A DNA stretch of 64,000 nucleotides from Gavia stellata (lineage: Eukaryota > Chordata > Aves > Gaviiformes > Gaviidae): the NCBI RefSeq assembly GCF_030936135.1, contig NC_082598.1:30808687-30872686 (forward strand), written 5' to 3'. Every line of letters begins with the position of its first letter. The stretch's first letter is position 1. The notes below the pieces were generated by a model. That model had not been told where the DNA came from and did not search any database. It saw only the letters and a program-made list of their open reading frames with translations. Shown piece after piece: positions 1-9,480 of this stretch. A program made the translations under genes and the position numbers.

Positions 1-329
1 AAAATAAAAAGAAAGAAAAGGCAGAGATTAATTCAAACCTCCGCCAGATGAACTGTGTTTTGAACGGGGAGAGCCAGGCAAAGCCCATGCCTGTGCGCTG
101 TGATCGTGATTAAACTCTCACCGGCCCCACCGCAGCTCGAGAGGCAGAGCCCCCGGGAGGGGCACCCGTCGTACCCCGGGGGCCGCGGTCCCCAGCGCCT
201 CAGTGGCCGGAGGCCTCGGCGGCGGCGCGGGCAGCGGTGCTGGGCCCCGCCGCTGCCCGGGGCTCCGGGGCCTCGGCTGAGCCCTCGGCAGCAGTTTGGG
301 GAAAAGTAGGTGAGGTCGGAGCCGACCCG

Positions 330-525
330 CCTAAACCCCGCGGGTCCCTAATTGTTGTCACAAGACGCGGGATTAGCGCATTGCTGGAATAGCTGTCTGT
401 TTACACTCCGCAGCCCCGCCGGCCGGTAAACACTTTCTAATTGAATTCTAATCACATTCAAATAGCTCCATAACCAGTCTCAGCTGCAATTCATAAAACT
501 TTAATTGCCATCCATAAATCCTCAG
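330..525. promoter_or_regulatory. Candidate conserved enhancer upstream of GSX2
   Basis: An island of A/T-rich sequence embedded in GC-rich DNA about 1.8 kb upstream of the GSX2 start codon. It holds a dense run of homeodomain-type cores: CTAATTG, GGATTAG, TCTAATTGAATTCTAATCA, TTTAATTGCCA and CCATAAATC. No convincing ORF covers it. Clusters of TAAT cores beside a homeobox gene are typical of developmental enhancers or auto-regulatory elements. The assignment is inference from base composition and motif density only. Confidence 0.45.
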
Positions 526-894
526 ATCGCCGAGTGCGGAGTGTCCCTAAAAACACTGTTGCACCGTGCCGGCTCCGGGCCGTCGGGAAGGTGGCGGAGT
601 GGGGGAAGGCGAGCAGGGCTGGGGTCGGGCCGGCCCTTGCTGGGGACTGGGGGGGACCCGCACGGCGGCACTGCCCGCGGCAGGTTGGGGACGAGGACGG
701 GACAGCAGGGCGAGACCTGGCCCCTCTCTTAACAAGGCTCGAGTTGCACCGGAGAGCCTCGCTGGTCCCAGGGGCGAGGAAATGCCGTCTCCATCAGAAT
801 GCGGGCACCCGTTTTATTTTCCTGGGTTTTAACAGCAGGAGAATGGGTGTGCGGGAGGGCTTGTAGGGTGCCCGCGTCCCGGTCTGGCCCGTGT
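526..894. other. GC-rich non-coding stretch, no gene seen
   Basis: GC-rich spacer between the two candidate regulatory blocks. Several overlapping short ORFs on both strands are low-complexity (Gly/Arg/Pro-rich), as expected of CpG-island DNA, and none resembles a known protein. Confidence 0.6.
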
Positions 895-1460
895 GCACGA
901 TAACCGCCTCTAAAAACGTTACGGCTATTGATTCACTCCCTAGCCTCTGCTCAGCCTCTGGTAATCAGGCGTAGTCTGTGTTTTCTGCTTTAGAGCACGA
1001 TTGTCGCTTCCCTTTCCCGAGTCAAGTGGGATGGGATCCGCGGTCGGTTTTAAACGCCGCTTCGCATCTGCCAAACAAGAACGCGATCGCCCTATTAACG
1101 ATAAGTCTCCTCTTAAACTCCCATAAAACAGGTCATTGGAAAATCGTGTAATATGCTGCGAATACCTTGGCTTTTTAATGCAATCTGAAATACTCCGGAG
1201 TCACCGACCGTATTTAGCTGTTTATCCAATTTTACTTTGAATGATTGCTTCAGCAAACTTGGTGGAGATCAAAGAATTCCCCCCCGACACGTTCGCCTTT
1301 CATTAGCGCCGCGCGCTGCAGCCCTGAAGCGGTCGGGGAAGTTCACTTGGAAGTTTTCCGTTTTGATACCGTTTGGCTGAGAAGTGTCCAGATATTTGAA
1401 GGCTTTGTCCGTTGGAGTAATTGCCAATTTGGCAAGATTCACTCGGGGTGAAAAGGGCGA
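895..1460. promoter_or_regulatory. Candidate conserved non-coding block upstream of GSX2
   Basis: About 560 bases with balanced composition, retained CpGs and many homeodomain- and CDX/HOX9-like words (CCCATAAAAC near 1120, TTTTTAATGCAATC near 1171, CCAATTTTAC near 1227). A CTTTGAAT/TCAAAG pair resembling TCF/SOX sites also occurs. The short ORFs here are unlike any protein I know. Position 0.8-1.4 kb upstream of GSX2 suggests a proximal regulatory element. No alignment was possible, so this remains a candidate. Confidence 0.35.
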
Positions 1461-1993
1461 GAGAAAAAAAAAAAAAAACCAGCAGCCCACCCGACGTGCA
1501 TCTGTATATACAGACAGGCACACACGCGCGATCCCTCACTGTATACCTATGTCTGCATCTGTGACCCTGGCTCCTCCGGTGCGGAAAGGGTCTCCTGGAG
1601 GAGTCCTGCTGCAGGGAGTGGACCGGACCGGGGAAAGGTGTGGGCCCCGCGCCTCCGTGGGATTCACAGCCCCTCGGATGACACTTTACCCGGGGGGTGT
1701 CGCGTTGACCCGCTTGTTTCAGCGCATTACCTGCTCCCCTCTCTCCTTCCCTTCCTGCGGGGAAAGGAGCGTGCTCCTCTGGGAAGCCCCCCCGAGCAGA
1801 AACTCCCTCCGACTGATTTTACCCCCCCGGCTGTGCTGACAGGGGGATGTGCCTGCGAGCGCGACGTGTGACGGGGCCGCCGCGCAGCACGGGGCAGCCG
1901 CCCCCTCCCCGGCTTCCCGGCTCCTATAATTTATCTGGGGCGGAGGCGAAGGACTGAAGTCATCGGGCAGCGAGCAAGCACGCACACTTTGGG

Positions 1994-2029
1994 CCCCCCC
2001 CCCCGCTTGCCACCACCCCCCCCCCCCCC
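1994..2029. repeat. Two long C-runs just upstream of the GSX2 TATA box
   Basis: Runs of 11 C (1994-2004) and 14 C (2016-2029) are separated by an 11-base spacer, about 90-120 bases upstream of the TATA box. The minus strand is therefore G-rich and could form a G-quadruplex or bind SP/KLF or MAZ-type factors. Homopolymer lengths may be imprecise in assemblies. Confidence 0.8.
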
Positions 2030-2096
2030 GCTCCGGCAGCCTCTCCTGCCGGCCTGGGAAGCCGGGGAGATTTAGATCTGCGAGGCTTTCAGCCAT

Positions 2097-2146
2097 CACG
2101 TGTTTAAATAGTTGATATAAAACCCCGGCGCAGGGGATCCAGGCGG
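2097..2146 (+). promoter_or_regulatory. GSX2: GSX2 core promoter (E-box plus TATA box)
   Basis: A CACGTG E-box lies at 2097-2102 and a TATAAAA box at 2116-2122, followed by GC-rich DNA. A TATA box at this position predicts transcription starting near 2145-2150, giving a 5' UTR of about 150 bases before the ATG at 2300. The TATA match is seen directly. The start site is inferred. Confidence 0.65.
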
Positions 2147-2299
2147 GGGGACTTTAAGACCAGCCCTCTCCAGGGACCCTTTTGTTCAGCTCTCAAACAT
2201 AAGCACCTTCTCGCCTCGCCAGGACTTCAGTGGCAACTTGGCCGAGCAGGAAAACCCCGACTTTGGGAGAGCCGCCCCCGCCTTCGGCAGCCCTCCGAA

Positions 2300-2516
2300 A
2301 TGTCCCGCTCTTTCTATGTCGACTCCTTAATCATCAAAGACTCCTCGAGGCCGGCTCCGTCCCTGCCTGAGCATCACCACGGCCAGGACTTCTTCATCCC
2401 TCTCAGCATGCCTTCCCCCCTCGTCATGTCGGTCTCGGGCCCGGGCTGCCCGTCCCGCAAGAGCGGCGCTTTCTGCGTCTGCCCGCTCTGTGTCACCTCG
2501 CACCTGCACTCCTCCC

Positions 2517-2556
<40 letters not shown>

Positions 2557-2780
2557 CGCGGCCATCCCCCTGCTCAAGAGCCAGTTCCCCGCCGCCGCCG
2601 GCGAGGCCCAGTGCTGCCCGCGGGCCGGCCACGCTCACCACCCGCCGCAGCACCCGCCGCCCGCCGCCTCCGTGCCGGCCGCCGCCGCCGCCCTGGGGCA
2701 CCCGGCGCATCACCCACCTGCCTGCGCCGCCACCACCTACAGCGTCAGCGACCCCCGGAGGTTTCACTGCCTCGGCATGG
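2300..2780 (+). CDS. GSX2: GSX2 exon 1 coding part (N-terminal half of GS homeobox 2)
   Basis: This encodes residues 1-160 plus the first base of codon 161 of the homeodomain transcription factor GSX2 (Gsh2), a nuclear patterning factor of the ventral telencephalon and spinal cord. The protein opens with [14 protein letters not shown], the SNAG-like N-terminus of the Gsx family, which is associated with repression. A cysteine-containing conserved block follows ([20 protein letters not shown], about residues 50-69). Next come 13 consecutive glycines (residues 74-86) and a His/Pro/Ala-rich low-complexity region. The exon ends in the conserved [10 protein letters not shown] just before the homeodomain linker. 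The start is chosen because the SNAG-like motif begins at this ATG, with a purine at -3. The donor is ATGG|GTAGGAG. The mammalian protein is about 304 residues; this one totals 273, the difference lying mostly in the low-complexity tracts. Reading through into the intron would give a non-homologous tail, so the splice is required. Confidence 0.97.
2519..2557 (+). repeat. GSX2: GGC trinucleotide repeat encoding polyglycine in GSX2
   Basis: Ten GGC codons, then GGT GGC GGC, encode Gly74-Gly86 of GSX2. Pure GGC runs are prone to length change, so this tract is probably polymorphic. Mammalian GSX2 has a more interrupted Gly/Ala/Val-rich stretch at the equivalent place. Confidence 0.9.
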
Positions 2781-2964
2781 GTAGGAGCCCTGCGGCCGCC
2801 GGGGAAGGGGGGGCAGCGGGAGAAGGGGTTCCCCCGAGGGCGCCCGAGGGAGAGCGGCTGCCCCGGGGTGGAAGGCTGCGGGAGAATGTCTTTTCTCTCT
2901 CTCTTTTTTTTTTTCCCTTTCCTTTCCCCCGTCCCACTGAAGTTCTTGCTTCTCTCCCGTCCAG
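2781..2964 (+). other. GSX2: GSX2 intron 1 (184 bases)
   Basis: A short intron with GTAGGAG donor and a long polypyrimidine tract before the acceptor TCCCGTCCAG. Joining 2780 to 2965 gives M-G-G-S-D-S-S-Q, which matches the family's linker into the homeodomain and keeps the frame. Confidence 0.95.
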
Positions 2965-3305
2965 GAGGGTCCGATTCCAGCCAAATTCAAAACGGCAAAA
3001 GGATGAGGACAGCTTTCACGAGCACCCAGCTCTTGGAGCTGGAGAGGGAATTCTCCTCCAATATGTACCTGTCCCGGCTGCGGAGGATCGAGATAGCCAC
3101 CTACCTGAACCTGTCCGAGAAGCAAGTGAAAATCTGGTTCCAAAACAGGAGGGTGAAGCACAAGAAAGAAGGCAAAGGCACCCAGCGAAACTCGCACGGG
3201 GGCTGCAAGTGCAGCACCAGCCAGGGGCATTACCCCAGGTCGGAGGACGAAGAGTCTCTATCCCCCTCATCGGCTACCGAGGATAAAGAGATCTCCCCGT
3301 TATGA
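2965..3305 (+). CDS. GSX2: GSX2 exon 2: homeodomain and C-terminus
   Basis: This encodes residues 161-273 and the TGA stop (3303-3305). The 60-residue homeodomain spans about residues 171-230 (2994-3173), starting [20 protein letters not shown]. Helix 3 carries [18 protein letters not shown], with Gln50 (residue 220) and Asn51 (residue 221) of the homeodomain, the residues that contact TAAT-type DNA. The ANTP-class, ParaHox Gsx identity is clear from [20 protein letters not shown]. The tail is the conserved Gsx C-terminus ([12 protein letters not shown], an acidic SEDEESLSP, ending in DKEISPL). Expected role: sequence-specific nuclear regulator of dorsoventral telencephalic patterning and lateral ganglionic eminence progenitors. 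GSX1 is excluded by the N-terminal and C-terminal blocks. No frameshift or missing key residue is seen. Confidence 0.98.
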
Positions 3306-3873
3306 GCCCGGTCCGGAGCTGCGCTCCCGCCGCCGGGTCCCAGCCCGGAGCGGGGCGGCGGCACGGCGGCTCACCTGGCCCCGCTGCCCCAGGGACAGCA
3401 GCCCGCCGACCTGGAGCGGGCTGGCCCTCGCCGGCCGGGAGGTTCATTTTCATCCCTTCGCAGTAATAGAGAGAGATATATAAATATATTTTTGGAACGT
3501 AAATGTTTTAGTCGTGAGAGTTCAACTAAAACGTTATTTATGTAACCCCAGGAGCGGGCACCTGCTCTTCCTAACATGTAGCACGGCACTGGACTCGCAC
3601 GGCCCAGGGTGCCTCCCCCCGCCTTCCCACCAGGCCGTTTAAAGGAGAAAAAAAAACACAAAACAAACCACAAGACAAACCCAAAAACGTGTTTGGAACC
3701 GAAAGACGAGACATTAAGAAAATGAAAAGCAAACAAAAACCTGTAGGGCTGAGAACCTCCTGGGCGGGCTTCTTAACAACAACAAGGAAAGAACTAAAGA
3801 TCGGTCGTTTGGGTTTGGGACGGCGTTTTGTTTGTGAATAGTTTTATATAAAACTTATATTTATATTTATTTA

Positions 3874-3879
3874 AATAAA
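3874..3879 (+). terminator. GSX2: Proximal GSX2 poly(A) signal
   Basis: A canonical AATAAA about 570 bases after the stop codon in A/T-rich sequence. It is followed at about 30 bases by a T-rich stretch (CTTTTTTTTCT) that could serve as the downstream element. Confidence 0.6.
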
Positions 3880-3911
3880 TGCGATCAGACGAGAATTTAA
3901 CTTTTTTTTCT

Positions 3912-3937
3912 CCCCCCCCCCCCCCCCCCCCCCCCCC
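3912..3937 (+). repeat. 26-base poly(C) run in GSX2 3' UTR
   Basis: An uninterrupted C homopolymer directly after a T-run. It lies between the two candidate poly(A) signals and so is present only in the longer transcript form. The exact length is uncertain in any assembly. Confidence 0.9.
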
Positions 3938-4056
3938 AAGCGCCAGCCTAGTCCAAGCAGCGAAGGTGGACTGGCTGGGGCAGGGTGCGTTTCTTCGCAG
4001 TCCTTTGTACGGTGAAAGCATTGGTGTATATGTGTCAGCCCTCCGTAAAGACTAGA

Positions 4057-4062
4057 AATAAA
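4057..4062 (+). terminator. GSX2: Distal GSX2 poly(A) signal
   Basis: A second canonical AATAAA followed within about 35 bases by a TGT/T-rich segment (ATGTTCTCTGTTCC). Use of one or both sites cannot be decided from sequence. Confidence 0.5.
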
Positions 4063-4099
4063 TGCCATCGGCTACTAACCCGAATATGTTCTCTGTTCC

Positions 4100-4790
4100 C
4101 CTGTGACTCGGGCCGGCTGGGGGGCGGAGGAGGGTGGGGGACCCCGCTCCGGCCGAGCGGAATGCAAATGAAGCCGCCTTTCTGAGCAGAGCAGCTTTGT
4201 GCTGCTTCTCAGCCGGAGCCAGCGCACGCCCTCGCCGCGGCTGACAGCTTTCTCCCGTCTGCTCGCCCGGCGGCACCGCGCCGGGGACACCCGGCCGCCG
4301 CCGGCCCGGGGCCGCCGTTCCCGGCAGCGGGGCCGGGGCGAGGGGCTGCGCGCCCGGACACCCCGCGCCGCGCCGGGGTGATGCTGCCCGGCCCGGATGC
4401 CCCGGCTGGCACCACCCGGCTCTTCCCCCAGCGCGGGGGGGGGGGGGGCTGCCTGCGCGCATCAGCCCTTCACCAGGCTGAAACTCCGCTTCTGTTACCC
4501 CGGGATGGCGTTAATCAGAAATCAGGGAATTTTTTATTATATTTTTTTTCCTCAGGCGCCGGGACAGTATCCAGTCTTCTCGGCGTCGGTTTCATTCAGG
4601 CGCCTCGGCCGGGCTCAGAGAGCAGATCCGAGAGCAAACCTACTCGTGGGGTCAGGCGGAGACGGGGTTGAAGTGCTCTGCAGTCTGCGCGACAGCACCC
4701 GGCCACGGGCCCCATCCTGCCTCCGCCTTGAGCGGTTCGTCCTGAGCTCCTTGCAGGGGGCTGATGCAGAGTGGGATGGAGGCTGGTCAG
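4100..4790. other. CpG-rich patch downstream of GSX2, no gene seen
   Basis: A dense CpG and G-run stretch (G-run at 4437-4448). Overlapping ORFs on both strands are Arg/Pro/Ala-rich and mutually exclusive, as chance ORFs in GC-rich DNA are. It may belong to the wide CpG domain typical of Polycomb-regulated homeobox genes. Confidence 0.5.
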
Positions 4791-7000
4791 TCCCAAATGT
4801 GCCTCTTTCTTTATAACTTTCTTTCCTAGTTCTTGCAGTCCTGGCAGACAGCGTATGAGCAGATCAGAAGCGCCTCTTGCACACTATGTTATTCCTCACT
4901 CACACCTTTTCCTTGGGTGGGTCTCCCACTAACCCCACCTACACTTTTGACTTCAGCCTCTGAAACTATTGCAAAATCTTTTAGGTAAATAATTCCCTGA
5001 ATAATCCCACCATTTCTCATGTTTGATCCCTAACCTCAGAGCTTCAGCTCAGGGGTATGTCTCCAATTTCACTTGCCTGCTCTGCTTCTAATCAGAGAAC
5101 AAGTAATAAGCCTGCTTGAGGTTGCTGTTGCAACGTGAATAACCCCAGTGACCTGGATGCTGGCAAGAGATGCAGCCCCAGCATAGTGACACTCTCACTG
5201 CTCGCTCATCTTGGAGGAGAGACCAGGTGCATGGGCACGTCTGGGGTAGGATGGAGAGGGCCTGGTGTGGGCACTGCCCCACAGCCTGGGCCAGCTGCAG
5301 GGCTTGGGGCAGAGGCAGTGCCCAACCCACCCGCAGTGTGACAGGAGGGGAAGCAAGGGCAGGACTGAAGTTTCTAGCCTGGACTTGGAAAACAAATAAA
5401 AAATCTCATTCTTCCATTTCACAGCTATTTCACTGCCTCAGCTGGGGGCCTGTACAGATGCCAGCAGCCCACAGCCCAGCTGAGCGGCTGGGGATGTTGG
5501 CAGTCCCCTCACTTGCCAGGCTGGGAATTCCAGAGGACCAAAAGCTCGTGGGCCTTGTGACTTCCTCCCAGGGGACCTCATGGAGGGCCCAACTGAGGGG
5601 GCTGCCTCCTCTTACCCTAAAATCTGCTGAGGTGGGCTCTGGAAACTGTTGTTCCTCTGCTTCCGTTCCCCTGTGTCTAGCTTGCTCCTATGATCCCACC
5701 GGGTCTTTTCCAGCCTAGAAGCTCTGGGAGGAGGCGTTCGCACCGCAGAAGGTCCTGCCCACCCTCTTGACAGTGTCATCCCCGTCCTGTAACAGGGGGG
5801 AGTCAACAGGCCTGCAGCAACCTGGGAAGACAAGGCTATGCTGGGGGAGAAAAAGCATCACGTTCTTTGAAATCTAAGACAGGGTGATATTGCAAAACTC
5901 AAAGATACTTTAAAACCGCAAAGATATTTCTTGGTAAAGGGTATCTGTTCTCAGTGTAACTCTGTGGAAATATGCACCTCAGTGAACAGATGGGTATTTT
6001 CCTCTGCTTCTAGAAGACACACAAGAAGGGATCTCTTCATTGCAGTATTTAACAGTGTCTTAAAAATAAAAGGAAAATGAAATTAGTTGTTATTTCTAAT
6101 AGAAATCAGTGTTTGCATGTCTCTTTCAAGGGTTGAAAGGAAATAGTGGCATATTATTATCGCATACAAGCTATACTGTTGAGACCGTTGCTGTCATCAC
6201 TGGATTTCTTTTTATTTTAAAGTAAATGCTTCATGTTAAACATTTTGGAAAAGAGGAATGATGCAACAGTTTGCCCCAACATATCTCAAAAGTCTGGTAC
6301 TACCAGCTCGACCTGAACCTAGAGTGTGACAGGAGCACTGCTGGAAGTTTTACGTACCCTAACTTGCAGTAAACATATTGTAGGGTTTCAAAGTCCAGCA
6401 TTCAACAGTTAGAAATTTAGGCAAATTGACCTTATAATGTGTTGGGGTTTTTTCTCCTTTTTTCCCCTTCTTCTTTCTATTCTTTTTTTTTCTCCCACAA
6501 AGTGTGAAGTGCAGGTTTTTTCCCCACTCATTCAGTGCCCAAGACAGGCAGCATTCAGCTCCCTATTTAATATTCCTCTGATCGTTAGTTTTCTAAGGAA
6601 ATAAGGATTATGCAGTCGCTTTGCTTATCTGTCTGCCACTTACGCTCATTCCCTCATAACTCTTAAACCCTGTGATCAATACCAAACAGCTGGCTGACAT
6701 AGCTCTGTGAGGGTCTCCAAGATGTTGAGTTCCTATGAGTTCTGCTGAACTCGGCAGTGGGCTGGCCAGTCTGGCAGGAATCAGGTAACCCCTGTTTGGG
6801 GGGCAGGTGCAGTGCGGCATGTCTTTTGCCCAAAAGCTGGCTGGAAAAGCGTGGCTACAGGGGGAAAGAGACGGTATCGTGGAGATAGACCTTGAGGCAG
6901 AGGGTATGGTCAGCAACAGGGCTAGGTGGCGAAGCTGTAGAGGAGGCCGAAAGGCCTGGGGGACATGGGACAGCACCCAGATAACAGCTTTTTCCTTCTA
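4790..7000. other. Intergenic DNA, nothing recognised
   Basis: Ordinary composition, becoming AT-rich after about 5850. A T-rich tract lies at 6440-6520. ORFs on either strand reach at most 182 codons, without similarity to known proteins or plausible exon structure. Confidence 0.55.
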
Positions 7001-7049
7001 CCATTCAATGTGATCCCAAGCCTTATTTGTTGCAAGTGCAGTGAATAAG

Positions 7050-7215
7050 AAATAAATGCCACGCTCTCATTTTTCCTTGGTACTTGTCACGGCGATGTTT
7101 GAGAGCACTGGAAGCATGACTGCATTTATCTTTATCGCTCCCCTGGGAGCAATAAATTCGCTTCTCTTTAGAGGTCGAGAACGAAGCCGTGGAGAGATTG
7201 AAACGGCCGCTGCAG
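7050..7215. promoter_or_regulatory. Candidate conserved non-coding element with palindrome
   Basis: Balanced, CpG-retaining sequence with a 26-base near-perfect inverted repeat at 7131-7156 (TTTAT-x-GCTCCC, CT, GGGAGC-x-ATAAA). The two ATAAA arms resemble CDX/HOX9 half-sites on opposite strands. It lies at the left margin of the large CpG-rich domain downstream of GSX2. Conservation is inferred, not tested. Confidence 0.35.
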
Positions 7216-9480
7216 CACTGCCCTCGCATCGTGAGGCTCCATGCGACTTCCCGGCCTTATTCCCGTTTTTAGCACCGGATATGACCCAGGCACGGTCCCG
7301 ACGTGCTCCAGCTGCAGTTATTGCACTTACTGTGCATTATCCACCAGATGTGCCCCGCTCCGGGCAGTCAGGACAAGAGGAGCAGCCGGCGGCTAGCTGC
7401 CACCGCTGCTGCTGGAGCCACTCGTCGTGGCATAACTCGACGGCGGAGGAGCTGCCTGTTCCCCGGCGTGGCGGTTTCAGGCGGCGCTGTGTGTCCCGGG
7501 TGGCTTTCAGGAGTGGGACGGCCCCAAAGGCGAGGCCCTCCGGGCCGCCGGGACCCGCCGGGCAGCCGCCGGGCTGAGCTCCCCCCGCGGCCGCGGCCGC
7601 CCCGCAGTGAGGGAGCCGCGAGGGGAGGGGCGCGCGGTTACACCCGTGCGCCTGCACGAGCGATGCGAGTCATGTTCGTGCGAGTGGCCCCGCTGCCGAC
7701 CCTCTGTAACCTTCGGGGTCTCGGATGAGCAAACATAGCATTCCTCCAACGAAGCTTCCCCCCTTAGATATTTATTTGCTTCCTTTCATTCCATTTAACT
7801 CTTTCCGATTAAAAAACTCGGAGGAGGAAAACACCCGCCTCGAGAGTCTCCCTGAGCCCGGTCTGCACGGCCGAGGTCACACCCACGGCACTGACCTCTC
7901 CGGTTGTGAATCCCCTGTTTGAACCTGCTCCCATGCTTTGGTCGGACCTCTTTGCCCACGGGCAGCGCCGGCCGCGGGCTGCGGGCTGCCGGCACTTGGC
8001 TGTGCTGAAGGGACCGCTCTTCCCCGGCTGCTCTCTCCAGTCTTGCCCTGGAGACCCCCCGGGCGCTGCTGAAACCTTTCCCCGCTGCCGGAGCTCTTGC
8101 CGCAACGCCCATCACCGGCGTCTCGCCCCGGACCTGGGGGAGCGCAGCCCTTGGATCTCCCTGCTCCCACCCGCGGTGTGGCCGGGGCACCGTGGCAGGA
8201 CACGTCCCGAGCCCGTGCCTCGGGGACAGGGGCCCCTAGACCGAAGGGCTCAGCGCTCCCGGCCGGCTGCGGATCCTGGGGTGGACGGAGCGGGCTCGGC
8301 CCCGTCAGCCAGGGCCTGGGAGCTCACGGAGAGGAGGGCTCACAGCCCAGGGACCCTGATACCCGGGCCGGGGGACTGTGGGAAACTCCCCTTCCTCAGC
8401 AGCTCCGCTTTTGAGCTGGGAAAGAGAGGGGACGATCTATCTAATCCCTCTGCATTAATCTCTAGTTTGTCCTAATTTCCTACTCCCGCCCCTCCCGCTG
8501 ACCCGACCCCCCGGGACATTGCCCCGGGAGCGGCTCCCCGCGCTGCCCCTGCGGGCACGGCCGGCCGAAGCTGCGGAGCGCTGCCCGGAGCTGGGCGGCT
8601 CCGCGGGCAGCGCCCGGCTCTCTTCCCCTCTCGCACGGTTCAGCCCGACGGTTCAGCCGCAGGACGAGGCCGCGGCCGGAAGGATCAGGCCCGCTCGGGA
8701 GTTTCTGTCGTGCCCACAGGGATAAGGCGGCCAGGAAGGGGCGAGTCCTGTTGCCGCCGCCCCGGGAACCCGGCGAGCATCCTGCCACCAGCCCGGAGGA
8801 CGCAGGCAGGACGGGGAGCGCTCCCCTCCTGGGGCCGGGGCCTGAAGATGGCCGCTCGCAGCCCTTCGGGAAAGAAAGCTGGCCAAAAAACCCCCAGGAG
8901 TATCACTACTATTTTTAAGTCTTCGCGGCTGCTCGAAAAGGGTCCGGGGTAATGGTGAAGGCATTAAGTACGAGCGCGGGACCGGCACCCCGCAGCCCCC
9001 GCGCACCTCCGTCGGCTGAACGGGGCTTCGGTCTGGGGGAGAAGCCCCCGGGAGGGTTTGCAGCCCCGGCCCTGGGAAGGCGCCCTCGCCCCGCCGGGCC
9101 CCCGCCGGTGGCCGGGCCGCTCCGCGGGGCGGAAAGCCGTGCGCCGGGCAGCTGCGGAGAGTCCCGCATGACAGCGGAATAACAAACAGCCTGAACCCAA
9201 TGTGCCACTCGGGAAACCTCGGGGCGTGTGTCCGCGCTGCAGCGCGCTCAGCCCTCGCCGTGAAAGCGCCGATTTCACGCAGGATCTGCTCCGCGCCCCT
9301 CTCCGCCCCCCTGCGCGCCTTCCAGCCGGCCCCGCTCCGGGCGATGCGCCGGCCCCCCGCCCCTCCGCGCCTCCCCCCCCGCCCCGACCCCAGCCAGCGT
9401 GTCCGGGGGGATTTAAGCTGTTGGAAGCGAACCCAAAGGGATCGGAAGCGTGTGCTGTGTGCTCTGGAAAAATAACTAGT
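7200..9480. other. Large CpG-rich domain downstream of GSX2
   Basis: About 2.3 kb of high-GC DNA with frequent CpG. It includes an AAGATGGCCGC word at 8844-8854, one base from the YY1 consensus. ORFs up to 189 codons on both strands overlap one another and are low-complexity. No splice-linked reading frame with known similarity was found. It could be a regulatory CpG island of the homeobox gene or the promoter of an unannotated non-coding RNA. Confidence 0.5.

Larger units (their letters stand above)
3306..4075 (+). other. GSX2: GSX2 3' untranslated region with two polyadenylation signals
   Basis: GC-rich just after the stop, then A/T-rich from about 3450. AATAAA hexamers lie at 3874-3879 (within TTTAAATAAATG) and 4057-4062 (AGAAATAAATGCC). 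Either could end the transcript. The region also has purine-rich AAACAAAC-type sequence and a 26-base C-run between the two signals. No ORF of interest occurs. Confidence 0.7.

Noticed and set aside
1924..1932. TATAAT-like word as a GSX2 promoter
   Set aside because: The TATAAAA at 2116, with a normal distance to the ATG, is a better candidate.
2327..2767. Antisense 146-codon ORF over GSX2 exon 1
   Set aside because: It is a mirror of the GC-rich coding sequence, with polyalanine from the GGC repeat, and has no independent support.
2300..3286. A single 328-codon ORF through GSX2 exon 1 and onward
   Set aside because: It reads through the intron and exon 2 in the wrong frame and loses the homeodomain. 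Splicing 2780 to 2965 restores the known protein.
2490..3305. A 271-codon ORF containing the homeodomain with a Pro/Ala-rich N-terminus
   Set aside because: The homeodomain half is real exon 2, but the upstream half is exon 1 in a shifted frame plus intron.
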